A program made the position numbers and the translations under genes. A stretch of DNA of 64,000 nt from Bacillus sp. es.034. Its GTDB lineage: Bacteria > Bacillota > Bacilli > Bacillales > Bacillaceae_B. The notes under the pieces are model-generated. The model saw only the letters and a list, made by a program, of their open reading frames with translations, ran no database searches and was not told the origin of the DNA. This document shows, piece after piece, positions 16,111 through 24,729 of the stretch. Each line of letters opens with the position of its first letter. Positions within the stretch are counted from its first letter, which is position 1. The stretch spans positions 3,136,001-3,200,000 of the forward strand of contig NZ_PDIY01000001.1 of the NCBI RefSeq assembly GCF_002563655.1, in the 5' to 3' direction.

Positions 16111-16728
16111 CTAAAAGATGTTCAATAATTCATCAAATGTTTGAATACGATAGTCATAGGATTCTACTTTTCCAAATCCATACGATGCATAAACAAATGG
16201 GATGCCCGCTTCTTCGGCTGCTTTACGATCGCCTTCTGTATCTCCAATATAGATTGGTTCCTTTAATTGGTTTCGGTCGATGATGAGTTTAATGTTTTCC
16301 CCTTTTGATAGACCGGTCCTTCCTGGATTCTCGTAATCGATGAAATGCCTGTCCAGCCCATGATACTCATAGAATGCTTCGATATAACCGTCCTGACAGT
16401 TGCTGACGATGAATAAATTGTATTTTTCCGAAAGCCTCTCCAGTACTTTCTCAACATGGTCATATAATTGACCGCCGTTTTTACTGAGGTGGGGAATTTC
16501 ATGACGGGAAAGGTCTTTCAATAATTGCTCCCTTTCCTCTTCCTTCAATTCCGGGAACAACTCCTTACCGATTTCCTTCATTTGAAGGCCCATGGTCCCT
16601 TCCAGGTGCTTTCTGGTGATTCCATGTTCCAGCCGCTCATGATCCATGATTGTCTTATTCCACGCTTCCAGTACCGACTCGATGGGGTCCCATAAGGTAC
16701 CGTCCAGATCAAAGATGATGCTGTCCAT
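16111..16728 (-). CDS. HAD-superfamily phosphatase (phosphoglycolate phosphatase-like)
   Basis: A 205-residue HAD hydrolase with all four motifs: IIFDLDGTLWD (I, residues 4-14), LFIVSNCQDGY (II), the lysine in GLSKGENIK (III) and YIGDTEGDRKAAEEAGI (IV). The cap is a small helical insertion (subclass I). It is likely to remove phosphate from a small metabolite. AGGAGG lies 8 nt before the ATG. The signal peptidase gene is about 80 nt upstream and the two may be transcribed separately. Confidence 0.88.
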   Translation of the reverse strand: MDSIIFDLDGTLWDPIESVLEAWNKTIMDHERLEHGITRKHLEGTMGLQMKEIGKELFPELKEEEREQLLKDLSRHEIPHLSKNGGQLYDHVEKVLERLSEKYNLFIVSNCQDGYIEAFYEYHGLDRHFIDYENPGRTGLSKGENIKLIIDRNQLKEPIYIGDTEGDRKAAEEAGIPFVYASYGFGKVESYDYRIQTFDELLNIF

Positions 16729-16810
16729 TCTTCCATCCTCCTAGTCTCTATATTTCTGATTTTTGAGAATTGAATATTTTTCACAAGTGTATGATTGTCA
16801 TTTCTCTCAC

Positions 16811-17353
16811 CTAATTATGAATGATTTTCATCTCCTTAACCGGCCAATACACAATATTTGTCGTTCCCACTACTTTATTGATGGGGATCGAGCCGATCTG
16901 ACGACTGTCCTTACTGAATCTCCTGTTGTCGCCCATGACGAATAATTCACCTTCCGGAACCGTCAGTTGTTTTAATGGGGTATCCTGTAAAGTAAAATCA
17001 GGGGTTAACGCCCCTACCGTCACTTTCTTTTGTTCATCCAGGTAAGGCTCATCATATGCTTCACCATTTATGTATAATGTATCGTTTTTATATTCAATTT
17101 CATCACCAGGGAGACCGATTACACGTTTAATATAATCTTCTGTTTCGGTTGCGTGAAATACGATGATATCAAACCGCTCGGGTTCATCCATTTTGTTTAC
17201 GATCATGCGGTCATGATCGAGTAAAGTGGTATTCATGGATGCTCCTTCAACTACGATGGGTATGACGATAAAGGAACGAATAATGACGGCTAATGCTATC
17301 CCAATTATCAAAGGCTGTGCCCATCCCATTATCTTTTTGCTTTTATTCACCAA
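16811..17353 (-). CDS. sipS: Type I signal peptidase, SipS/SipT-like
   Basis: A single N-terminal membrane helix (about residues 12-32) is followed by the catalytic domain. The nucleophile serine is in VEGASMNTTL, the general-base lysine in YIKRVIGLPGD, and the later boxes are DTLYINGE and MGDNRRFSKDSRQIG. At 180 residues it matches the short Bacillus Sip enzymes that cut Sec and Tat signal peptides outside the membrane. The TTG at 17353 is 9 nt from GAGAGG; the ATG at 17362 abuts it. Which Sip paralogue this is cannot be told, so the symbol is approximate. Confidence 0.88.
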   Translation of the reverse strand: MVNKSKKIMGWAQPLIIGIALAVIIRSFIVIPIVVEGASMNTTLLDHDRMIVNKMDEPERFDIIVFHATETEDYIKRVIGLPGDEIEYKNDTLYINGEAYDEPYLDEQKKVTVGALTPDFTLQDTPLKQLTVPEGELFVMGDNRRFSKDSRQIGSIPINKVVGTTNIVYWPVKEMKIIHN

Positions 17354-17474
17354 TCGATTCATCCTCTCGCTTGCAAACTCTCATTCTATTTATTCTCACT
17401 GCTTCATTTTAGCATATTATTCCTGAATTTTTGTCAACAAATATTAAAGGAATGGAACAGGTAGTTTCATTTTA

Positions 17475-17507
17475 AAGGATGTGAAATCCGATCGATTCCA
17501 CATCCTT
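17475..17507. terminator. Bidirectional intrinsic terminator
   Basis: The arms AAGGATGTG and CACATCCTT have extra inner AATC/GATT pairing. The plus side ends in TTTTTATT, the minus side in TTTAAAATG. It follows the ferritin/cupin gene (stop 17523). Confidence 0.65.
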
Positions 17508-17522
17508 TTTATTAAAGTCAGT

Positions 17523-18425
17523 TTAATAGTGGCTATGCCCTTCCTCAGCCGCAATTGCGTCAGCCTTGGTTGCATGTACCGTTCCCCGGGGATGCTGTGG
17601 AGGTGCATATATCGAGTACAACTTGATAGGCGTATTTCCGGTATTGATGACATTATGCCAGGTACCCGCCGGAATCATGATAGCAAAATCCTGACTAACT
17701 TGTTTCTCATAGGTTAAGTTATCCTGGCGATCACCCATTCTCACAATTCCTTCTCCCTGTTCTAGACGGAGGAATTGATCAATATTAGGATGAATTTCCA
17801 AACCGATGTCTTCTCCGGGATTGATGCTCATAAGCGTTACCTGTAAATGTTCACCCGTCCATAAAGCCGTGCGGAATGTGTCATTATTAACCGTCACCTC
17901 ATCGATGTTCACGGAATACGGGTAGGGCCCATAATCCTTTAACATCATCCGATTGTCTTCTTCTGCACCTAACATACTTAATCTTTCAGCATGCCCCCAC
18001 TCATCCCTGCACGTATTCACGAGGACCTCATATACCGTGGAATGTTGTGCCTGCATACTGCAAATCCGATATAGCTCATAATCTGCAAGCTCCGCTTCAT
18101 AGCCCCTTTGCAGGCCATCCCGATATGAATGAAAAGGAATTCTTTCTACATGATAGGAAGGCTGGGTATCGGTAAGGGAAGTGTATAAATTGGTTAATTC
18201 CCACCAATGCCTCTCCTCGTCTTCCTTCATCCGCATTAGATTCTCACGTTCCTCACTAGTTGGTGCGGCCCAGGCCAATCGGTCGTATAAATCTGCAGTT
18301 GATGCCTTTCTGCTTATACCGTTTAGCAGGATATTCACTAAGTGCTGAGGATTAGCTTCACTTCTAGGCGCAACGTCTGTAAAGGTTTGGGGGTATGACG
18401 AATAGGTCATCGGCACATTGTACAT
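17523..18425 (-). CDS. Ferritin-like / cupin fusion protein
   Basis: 300 residues in two parts. Residues about 20-150 resemble a ferritin-like four-helix bundle, with ERxNLMRMKEDEERHWWEL giving an ExxH pair and DEWGHAERL a second ExxH. Residues about 170-285 form a cupin, with EIHPNIDQFLRLEQGEG and the later PAGTWHNVINTG giving the histidine metal ligands. A predicted di-iron bundle joined to a metal-binding beta-barrel suggests redox or metal storage work, perhaps in the spore coat; that is inference. The ATG at 18425 fits AGAAGGG; the one at 18434 touches it. A double-ferritin relative lies at 50892. Confidence 0.75.
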   Translation of the reverse strand: MYNVPMTYSSYPQTFTDVAPRSEANPQHLVNILLNGISRKASTADLYDRLAWAAPTSEERENLMRMKEDEERHWWELTNLYTSLTDTQPSYHVERIPFHSYRDGLQRGYEAELADYELYRICSMQAQHSTVYEVLVNTCRDEWGHAERLSMLGAEEDNRMMLKDYGPYPYSVNIDEVTVNNDTFRTALWTGEHLQVTLMSINPGEDIGLEIHPNIDQFLRLEQGEGIVRMGDRQDNLTYEKQVSQDFAIMIPAGTWHNVINTGNTPIKLYSIYAPPQHPRGTVHATKADAIAAEEGHSHY

Positions 18426-18514
18426 TCTGATCATTCCCTTCTGCTTTTTACCACGATATCATATGCGTGGTTTCAGAAGGTGTGCATCCGCCCAGTTCCA
18501 TGATACCCCGCAAC

Positions 18515-19819
18515 TTATTCAGCCAAATAACCCTTTCCTTTTTTCACGTACTCTTCCATGATGGCTTCTGGCACAAGATTCCCTCCCGTGGCCCATACTA
18601 CATGGGTGGCATGTGATAATTCCACTTCAAGAGAGGCAAGGTGTTCCTGCACATCCTGCAGGAAAGGACCAATCATCCCCGCCACTGCCGACGGCTCAAC
18701 GAAGATGGATTCTGATTGATGCAGCAGGGCAAGCAATTTGAATAGATTTTTATCGCATACCGTATAGACCCCGTTCACCAGTTCGTTAATCATTCTACCT
18801 GCAAGGGCAGAGGGTCTGCCGACCGCCAAACCATCCGCTTCCGTACGATTGCTCAATCCAATATCCTGGACTGAAATTTCTTCATGTCTGCCGGATGCAA
18901 GTCCAAGGAGCATACAAGGGGAATTGACAGGTTCTGCAAAATAACAATGGACATGTTCGCCGAATACATGCTTCAAACCATAGGTTACCCCACCTGGGCC
19001 ACCGCCCACCCCGCATGGCAAGTAAACAATCAAAGGGTGATCATGATCTACATTAATCCCCTCTTCTTCAAACTGTTTCTTAAGCCTGAGAGCCGCGACT
19101 GCATAGCCCATGAATAAATCTTTTGAATTTTCATCATCAATGAAGAAACATTCTGGATCCAACTCACACTGCTTTCTTCCTTCAGCAACCGCGTGGGAGA
19201 AGTCTTGTTCATGTTCTATAACGTTAACCCCCTTTTCTCTCAAGAGTTCCTTCTTCCATCGCTTCGCATCCCGGGACATATGTACAGTTACCTTGAAACC
19301 TAGCGCCGCCCCCATTATTCCTATACTTAATCCAAGGTTTCCCGTGGAACCGACAGCGATGGAATACCTTGAATAGAAATTCCTGAAGCGACTCGATGCC
19401 AGCACCGTATAGTCGTCTTTCTCTTGGATCCAGTTCTGTTCCAACGCAATTGTTTCCGCGATTTTCAATACTTCATAAATACCTCCCCTCGCTTTGATCG
19501 AGCCTGCAATCGGGAGCTCGTTGTCACATTTAAGGAGCAGCTGACCTTGTATGGTCGTTTGAAAATAATCATGAAGCGCAGTTTGCATGTTTCCCAGTCG
19601 CTTGATAGGGGACTCGATGATCCCGTTTACGACTTCAGGAAAGACCCTTTTTATATAGGGAGCAAAACGGGCGAGCCGCTGCTCCGCTTCAACGATTTCC
19701 TGGATGCGATCCCTTTGAATATTACTGGGTTTACTTAAGGGGTTGGTCCATAACGTTTCTTTTTTCGACTGTAAGTCCGATAATAATTTCGGATCTATTC
19801 CATGCAGGTTGTGAGACAA
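18515..19819 (-). CDS. dsdA: D-serine ammonia-lyase
   Basis: A 434-residue fold-type II PLP enzyme of the DsdA family, which converts D-serine to pyruvate and ammonia. The PLP lysine lies in AGSIKARGGIYEV (about residue 114). The glycine-rich phosphate loop is CGVGGGPGGVTYGL and the substrate-side motif is VGSTGNLGLSIG. Length is as usual for DsdA. It starts at TTG 19819 with AAGGAGG upstream. It is transcribed away from the ycsI-like gene across a 116-nt region, pairing two enzymes of D-amino acid use. Confidence 0.9.
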   Translation of the reverse strand: MSHNLHGIDPKLLSDLQSKKETLWTNPLSKPSNIQRDRIQEIVEAEQRLARFAPYIKRVFPEVVNGIIESPIKRLGNMQTALHDYFQTTIQGQLLLKCDNELPIAGSIKARGGIYEVLKIAETIALEQNWIQEKDDYTVLASSRFRNFYSRYSIAVGSTGNLGLSIGIMGAALGFKVTVHMSRDAKRWKKELLREKGVNVIEHEQDFSHAVAEGRKQCELDPECFFIDDENSKDLFMGYAVAALRLKKQFEEEGINVDHDHPLIVYLPCGVGGGPGGVTYGLKHVFGEHVHCYFAEPVNSPCMLLGLASGRHEEISVQDIGLSNRTEADGLAVGRPSALAGRMINELVNGVYTVCDKNLFKLLALLHQSESIFVEPSAVAGMIGPFLQDVQEHLASLEVELSHATHVVWATGGNLVPEAIMEEYVKKGKGYLAE

Positions 19820-19848
19820 TTCGATTCCTCCTTAACTGAAATGATTAA

Positions 19849-19877
19849 TTACTGATAACGTAGCACAAATATATGAT
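19849..19877 (+). promoter_or_regulatory. Candidate promoter for the ycsI-like gene
   Basis: TTACTG (19849-19854), a 17-nt spacer and TATGAT (19872-19877) lie in the region shared by the divergent dsdA and ycsI-like genes. Confidence 0.4.
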
Positions 19878-19935
19878 AGAATGAATACCAATCTTCAGAC
19901 TATTAAAATTTCATTATAAAGGAGAGCTTGTTTCC

Positions 19936-20712
19936 ATGTTACCTTCAGAACTTAGAACGAACATCAGATCCGGAAAGCACCAAACTCATACTTCAGGGAT
20001 CTGCCAGGATTATGTACAAGCCAACCTGGTTGTTCTCCCTAAGGAATATGCCTTTGACTTTTTATTATTCACCACTCGCAATCCAAAATCCTGTCCGATT
20101 GTCGAAGTGTTGGAACCAGGGTACTTCCAATCCAGTTATGCCAAAAATTCAGACATCCGCACTGACATCCCTTTATACCACGTGTATGAAAATGGTCAAT
20201 TAGTTGATAAGAAGCCGCGAATTGATGAAATATGGAGGGAGGATCTGGTCAGCTTCCTAATCGGGTGCAGTTTCACATTCGAGAGTCAGCTCATCAAGGG
20301 GGACATTCCGCTGCGTCATATAGAGGAAAATAAAAACGTGGCCATGTATCGGACCAATATTCAGACAGAAAAAGCCGGAGTATTTGAAGGGCCCATGGTC
20401 GTTTCCATGAGACCAATACCTGATTCACTCGTACAGAAAGCAACAGATATAACTGCACTATTCCCCAAAATGCACGGTGCTCCTGTCCATATCGGCGACC
20501 CTGCTGAAATTGGCATTCTGGATATCACTAAACCTGATTACGGTGACTTTGTTGGTATCAGAAAGGGAGAAACCCCGATGTTCTGGGCTTGCGGGGTAAC
20601 CCCTCAGGCAGTGGCCCTTCATGCGAAAATCCCCTACATGCTGACCCATTCCCCGGGCTGTATGTTCGTTACCGACTGGAAAAACGAAGAGTATTTGCAG
20701 GAAGGCAAATAA
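19936..20712 (+). CDS. ycsI: Putative hydro-lyase, DUF1445 / D-glutamate cyclase family
   Basis: 258 residues, very near B. subtilis YcsI in length. Family blocks are visible: FLIGCSFTFESQL, NVAMYRTNI, GPMVVSMRP, HGAPVHIGDP, GDFVGIRKGETPMFWACGVTPQA and a terminal THSPGCMFVTD. The same domain occurs in the mitochondrial D-glutamate cyclase of animals, so formation or opening of 5-oxo-D-proline is a reasonable guess, not a demonstrated activity here. AAAGGAGAG precedes the ATG. Location beside dsdA supports a link to D-amino acids. Confidence 0.85.
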   Translation: MLPSELRTNIRSGKHQTHTSGICQDYVQANLVVLPKEYAFDFLLFTTRNPKSCPIVEVLEPGYFQSSYAKNSDIRTDIPLYHVYENGQLVDKKPRIDEIWREDLVSFLIGCSFTFESQLIKGDIPLRHIEENKNVAMYRTNIQTEKAGVFEGPMVVSMRPIPDSLVQKATDITALFPKMHGAPVHIGDPAEIGILDITKPDYGDFVGIRKGETPMFWACGVTPQAVALHAKIPYMLTHSPGCMFVTDWKNEEYLQEGK

Positions 20713-20715
20713 AAG

Positions 20716-20752
20716 GAGGGAGAGACCTGGTGTTATGCCAGGTCCGTCCCTC
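20716..20752. terminator. Terminator between convergent genes, GGGACGGACC-type hairpin
   Basis: 15-nt arms (20716-20730 and 20738-20752) pair with two mismatches around a 7-nt loop, with TATTTTC beyond on the plus strand. It separates the ycsI-like gene and the MFS gene, and its right arm CCAGGTCCGTCCCTC matches the hairpin arms at 11537 and 62867. Confidence 0.65.
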
Positions 20753-20760
20753 TATTTTCA

Positions 20761-22176
20761 TCATGCATTACTTTTAACTCTTGCAGGCCGCCTGCTTTTG
20801 ATGAAAAACGAGAGCACAAGTCCTACAATGGCCGTAATGCCGGCAACGATAAATGAGACATTGACTCCATCGATCATCCCTTCGAGTCCTCTGGCGGGAT
20901 CGGCACTCGTTGTCATTACGGTTACCAGAAGTGCTGTTCCGACGGCACCGGAGACTTGTCTCATCGTGTTGTTCATGGCTGTTCCGTGGGGTATCAGGCT
21001 TCTGTCCAACTGATTCAGCCCGGCAGTTGTCACGGGCATCATGACCATGGCAACCCCGAACATCCTGATGGCATTGACTGTGGCCAGATACATAAACGAT
21101 GTGTCTGCCGATAAATTCGTAAACATGAACGTCGTGATCGTAAGAATGGTCAACCCGATAATGGCAAGCCAGCGGGCTCCGAACTTATCAAAGATCCTTC
21201 CGGTAATAGGATTCATCAGCCCCATCAAAAGTGCCCCAGGTAGGAGCATAAGGCCTGATTCAAAGGCTGAGAACCCCAGCATATTCTGCATAAGAAGAGG
21301 AAGGACCGTAGCCGCTCCGATCATGGCGATAAACACGACCATCCCCAGCACTGTCGTTAACGTGAACATTTTATTTTGAAATACTCGGAATTCGAGAATC
21401 GGCTGCTTCAATTTAAACTGTCTTGTGATGAACCAGAAGAGTGTCACACTTCCCACAATCATCGAAACTATAACCTGAACACTTCCCCATCCTTGGCTTC
21501 CTGCAATACTGAAGCCATACAATAATCCACCAAATCCCAGTGAAGAAAGAATGATGGAAAGAATATCGAGTTTCGGATACGTTTGTTTGGTCACGTTCTT
21601 TAAAATGAAATACGCAACGATAAAATCGACGATAACAATCGGTAAAATCACATAGAACAAGCTTCTCCAAGGGAATTGTTCAACAAGCCAGCCTGACAGG
21701 GTCGGTCCGATTGCCGGAGCGAATGAAATGACCAGCCCGAACATTCCCATGGCCGCTCCCCTTTTCTCGACTGGATAAATAAGAAAGAGGATGGTTTGCA
21801 TGAGTGGCATGATGATACCTGCTCCCGAGGCCTGAATGATTCTCCCGACCATCAGTAAACCGAAGTTAGGCGCAATGGCACATATGAGCGTCCCTCCCGC
21901 AAACAAGCCCATGGCACTCAGGAACAAAGCCCTGGTCGTGAACCGTTCGATCAAGAATGCCGTAATCGGGATCATCACCCCGTTCACGAGCATAAAGATC
22001 GACGTCAGCCACTGGGCAGTACTCGCATCAAGATTCAGATCGGTCATAATATGAGGGAGAGCCGTCCCTAGCAACGTTTGATTGAGTATGGCTGCGAATG
22101 CCCCTGATATGAGGACTATGAGCAATGGTGTTTTGTTAAAAGTTTCGGATTGAGTATTGGAATCTCTGTTATTCAT
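20761..22176 (-). CDS. DHA2-family MFS drug exporter
   Basis: A 471-residue proton-driven exporter with 14 predicted helices. It has the DHA2 marks QWLTSIFMLVNGVMIPI (helix 2) and GRIIQASGAGIIMPLM (motif C-like), and a basic tail (KSRRPARVKSNA). It follows its TetR gene by 22 nt and surely shares its promoter. Transport of antiseptics or dyes is the usual role; the real substrate is unknown. Its nearest relative in the window is 38593-40032, with the same helix-1 pattern GAFFAIL/GAFAAIL. Confidence 0.87.
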   Translation of the reverse strand: MNNRDSNTQSETFNKTPLLIVLISGAFAAILNQTLLGTALPHIMTDLNLDASTAQWLTSIFMLVNGVMIPITAFLIERFTTRALFLSAMGLFAGGTLICAIAPNFGLLMVGRIIQASGAGIIMPLMQTILFLIYPVEKRGAAMGMFGLVISFAPAIGPTLSGWLVEQFPWRSLFYVILPIVIVDFIVAYFILKNVTKQTYPKLDILSIILSSLGFGGLLYGFSIAGSQGWGSVQVIVSMIVGSVTLFWFITRQFKLKQPILEFRVFQNKMFTLTTVLGMVVFIAMIGAATVLPLLMQNMLGFSAFESGLMLLPGALLMGLMNPITGRIFDKFGARWLAIIGLTILTITTFMFTNLSADTSFMYLATVNAIRMFGVAMVMMPVTTAGLNQLDRSLIPHGTAMNNTMRQVSGAVGTALLVTVMTTSADPARGLEGMIDGVNVSFIVAGITAIVGLVLSFFIKSRRPARVKSNA

Positions 22177-22198
22177 GTTCTCCCTTCTTTCTATTCAA

Positions 22199-22819
22199 TT
22201 ATGAAGAGGATTTACACAATCCTCTTTTGATCATGTTTATTTCTTTATTGTATTTTCCCAGCGCTTCTTCCAGAGTCAATTCATCAGCAATGCTCTGAAC
22301 AAGATTATGGAATGTGACGGCTGAAAGGATTTGCAAAATATGATACAAATCCGATTTATTATCAATGGCAAATTGATTTTTATTCACTAAGAGGACGATT
22401 TCCTCATAGCGCTCGTCGATGGTTTCCCTGGTTAGAGTCTGTGTGAACGTTTTTTCTATTTTGTAATTCATATTTAAGAGGACGTTCCGAATAAAGTTAT
22501 TTTGTCCATTTTCATACGAAAACTCAAGCATTGTATGAAACATGACCCTTGTCGCTTCGAACAAATCCCCATCATGGGTTTCCAACAAAGCAATAAAGGT
22601 TTCAAACCGTTTCCGGGCATGTTCCCCAACGAGATAAAAAAAGGCATCCTCTTTATTCTCAAAGTACTGATAGAAGCTTCCCCTGGGAATTCCAGCCGTC
22701 TTCAGGATGTTTGCAATGGAGGCATCATATAGGGATACCCTGGAAAACTCCTTCTTGGCTGCTTCCACCAATACATTCCTCTTCTCTTCTTTCAAATTGA
22801 AGAATGTAGGTTTAGGCAA
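22199..22819 (-). CDS. TetR-family repressor of the adjacent MFS gene
   Basis: A 206-residue TetR-type regulator. Its N-terminal helix-turn-helix lies at about residues 12-58 (KKEFSRVSLYDASIANILK, then GIPRGSFYQYFENKEDAF) and a helical ligand domain follows. The start is taken at TTG 22819, 9 nt from GGAGGAGG; longer readings would run through the operators. Two perfect TGACACNGTGTCA palindromes lie 25-75 nt upstream, the expected place for autoregulation of the regulator-exporter operon. Confidence 0.82.
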   Translation of the reverse strand: MPKPTFFNLKEEKRNVLVEAAKKEFSRVSLYDASIANILKTAGIPRGSFYQYFENKEDAFFYLVGEHARKRFETFIALLETHDGDLFEATRVMFHTMLEFSYENGQNNFIRNVLLNMNYKIEKTFTQTLTRETIDERYEEIVLLVNKNQFAIDNKSDLYHILQILSAVTFHNLVQSIADELTLEEALGKYNKEINMIKRGLCKSSS

Positions 22820-22843
22820 TTTCGCATTCCTCCTCCAATAAAA

Positions 22844-22893
22844 ATGACACCGTGTCATATGGAACATTCTCCACTTTATGTGACACGGTGTCA
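22844..22893. promoter_or_regulatory. Two palindromic operators for the TetR/MFS operon
   Basis: TGACACCGTGTCA (22845-22857) and TGACACGGTGTCA (22881-22893) are perfect 13-bp palindromes differing only at the centre, with centres 36 bp apart. This fits two TetR dimers covering one promoter. Confidence 0.75.
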
Positions 22894-23016
22894 TATGTCA
22901 AACGATAATGTTTAAAACAACAATTTTTTTTCATTTAGAACCTGATGCTTTTTATCCCGTCTGCTGAGTGGATTAGACGGATAACCTGTGCAGACTGTTT
23001 AATTCAAGAGCTAAAA

Positions 23017-23044
23017 AGGACTGAACCACAATCGGTCCAGTCCT
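23017..23044 (-). terminator. Terminator of the osmoprotectant ABC operon
   Basis: The stem AGGACTGGACC/GGTTCAGTCCT has one mismatch and is followed by TTTTTAG on the minus strand, 14 nt beyond the stop codon at 23058. Confidence 0.75.
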
Positions 23045-23057
23045 ATAAGAGTCTTTA

Positions 23058-23963
23058 TCATTCTTTTATTAAGTCGTTTTCCACCAGCCAATCATGGGCC
23101 ACAACGGATACACTATTTCCTTCGATATCCACTTTGTAATTCAGTTCCCGCATAATATCACTGTTTAGTTTGTCTGCCAATTTCCCCGTGATTTCTTTGA
23201 TTTCGGGATACTTTTTATATACGTCTTTGTTGATACTGACAGCTGCCCTGTATGGCGGGAAGAAATTTTTATCATCCTTGAGGGTTACCAGATCATAGTC
23301 AACGATGGTTGCATCCGTTTCAAAGGCAACCGATACGTCCACCTGACGGTTATTCAATGCTCTTTGAGTCAGACCAAGATCCATCTGCTTTATCTGCCCC
23401 GAACCGAATTTGAAGCCGTATTTCTCCTCCACACCAGGGAGGCCATCGGCTCGATTGGCAAATTCAGCATCAGATGCCATTGTTAATTCACCTGGATGAC
23501 TATTGATGTATTGTGCCAGATCACTGATTGATTCGATTCCCAATTCCTTTGCCTGGTCTTCATTCATGGCAAGGGCGTATGTGTTATTGACATTAGACAT
23601 ATTCATCCAATGGATTCCCTTTTTCGCATCAAGTTCTTTCACTTTTTCGAACGTTTTTCCGGGATCTGACATCGGTTCCTGCCCCATATAGGTGATCAGG
23701 GCTGTACCCGTATATTCCCACATCATATCTACCTGCTCATTTTCCAATGCCTTACGTACGACGGTACTTCCAAGATTGTTCATCTGCTTGACTTTGAACC
23801 CCTCTTCTTTTAAAAGAAAAGCCGTCATTTCAGAAAGCAGGTATTGCTCGGTAAAGTTCTTCCCACCGACGGATATCTGTTTGCCGCCTATCCCCACATT
23901 CGAACAAGCGGAAAGCATAAGTATAAGGGTCAGGACTCCAACCCATTTCAGCTTCTGTTTCAT
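23058..23963 (-). CDS. opuCC: Osmoprotectant ABC transporter, substrate-binding lipoprotein
   Basis: 301 residues. A lipoprotein signal peptide ends in LMLSACSN, so the cysteine near residue 20 would be lipidated and the protein held on the outer face of the membrane. The mature part shows the OpuC/OsmX start GGKNFTEQYLLSEM and later MWEYTGTAL, with tyrosines and tryptophans typical of the aromatic cage for betaine-type ligands. The ATG at 23963 fits AGGAGGTG; the GTG at 23972 overlaps that site. It is the last gene of the operon. Symbol by family; choline versus betaine versus carnitine preference is unknown. Confidence 0.82.
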   Translation of the reverse strand: MKQKLKWVGVLTLILMLSACSNVGIGGKQISVGGKNFTEQYLLSEMTAFLLKEEGFKVKQMNNLGSTVVRKALENEQVDMMWEYTGTALITYMGQEPMSDPGKTFEKVKELDAKKGIHWMNMSNVNNTYALAMNEDQAKELGIESISDLAQYINSHPGELTMASDAEFANRADGLPGVEEKYGFKFGSGQIKQMDLGLTQRALNNRQVDVSVAFETDATIVDYDLVTLKDDKNFFPPYRAAVSINKDVYKKYPEIKEITGKLADKLNSDIMRELNYKVDIEGNSVSVVAHDWLVENDLIKE

Positions 23964-23987
23964 GAATGTCACCTCCTGCTTCCACCG

Positions 23988-24725
23988 TTACATTTCCAAT
24001 GTTTGTTTCGTGCCTTTAGGAACAACCAACCGTTCAATAAGTCTCAATAGTAAATCAACAAGAATGGCCAATATTGTTACCGGAATGGCTCCGGAAATTA
24101 AATAACCATTATCGAATAATTGGATACCCGTAAATATCCAGACACCTAATCCGCCCCCGCCAACAACGTACGCAAGAGCTGCAGTACCGATGTTCAGTAC
24201 CACAGCTGTCCTGATCCCCGCAAGAATCGAGTACGCTGCATTCGGCAATTCAATACGAAAAAGGATTTGATGGGGCTTCATCCCCATCCCTCTTGCTGCA
24301 TCTATCAGATTATCGTCAATCGAGTCAATTCCTGCAACTGTATTTCGGTAAATCGGTAAAAGGGAATAAATAAACAGAGCGAATATGGCTGTTTTAAACC
24401 CGATGCCCAAAATACTGATCATCAAGGCAAGTACGGCCAGACTTGGAATCGTTTGGCCAAAATTAACTGTATTCGATACAATCCACTCGGCTCTCCTGAA
24501 CTGCTTTCGAGTAATCAGGATCCCCACTGGAACTGCCACCACAAGCGCAAGCAGCGAAGACACCAGAACCAGCTGCATATGTTGTTTCAATAAATGGAGA
24601 AACGTATTGGATTGACTGAACATATAATCAAAATAATGATTTTTTATCGCCCAGATAAAGAACAGGATGACCAGTGCATACACGGCATACCGGACAATGT
24701 TACTGACGACTTTTTTGGTATTCAC
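23988..24725 (-). CDS. opuCD: Osmoprotectant ABC transporter permease (second)
   Basis: 245 residues, about six membrane helices. The binding-protein-dependent EAA loop appears as DAARGMGMKPHQILFRIELPNA. The GTG at 24725 has AAAGGGTG upstream and lies 4 nt past the ATPase stop; the longer in-frame reading from 24809 would overlap the ATPase gene by 80 nt. It pairs with the permease at 25741 to form the channel of the importer. Confidence 0.82.
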   Translation of the reverse strand: MNTKKVVSNIVRYAVYALVILFFIWAIKNHYFDYMFSQSNTFLHLLKQHMQLVLVSSLLALVVAVPVGILITRKQFRRAEWIVSNTVNFGQTIPSLAVLALMISILGIGFKTAIFALFIYSLLPIYRNTVAGIDSIDDNLIDAARGMGMKPHQILFRIELPNAAYSILAGIRTAVVLNIGTAALAYVVGGGGLGVWIFTGIQLFDNGYLISGAIPVTILAILVDLLLRLIERLVVPKGTKQTLEM

Positions 24726-24729
24726 CGAA

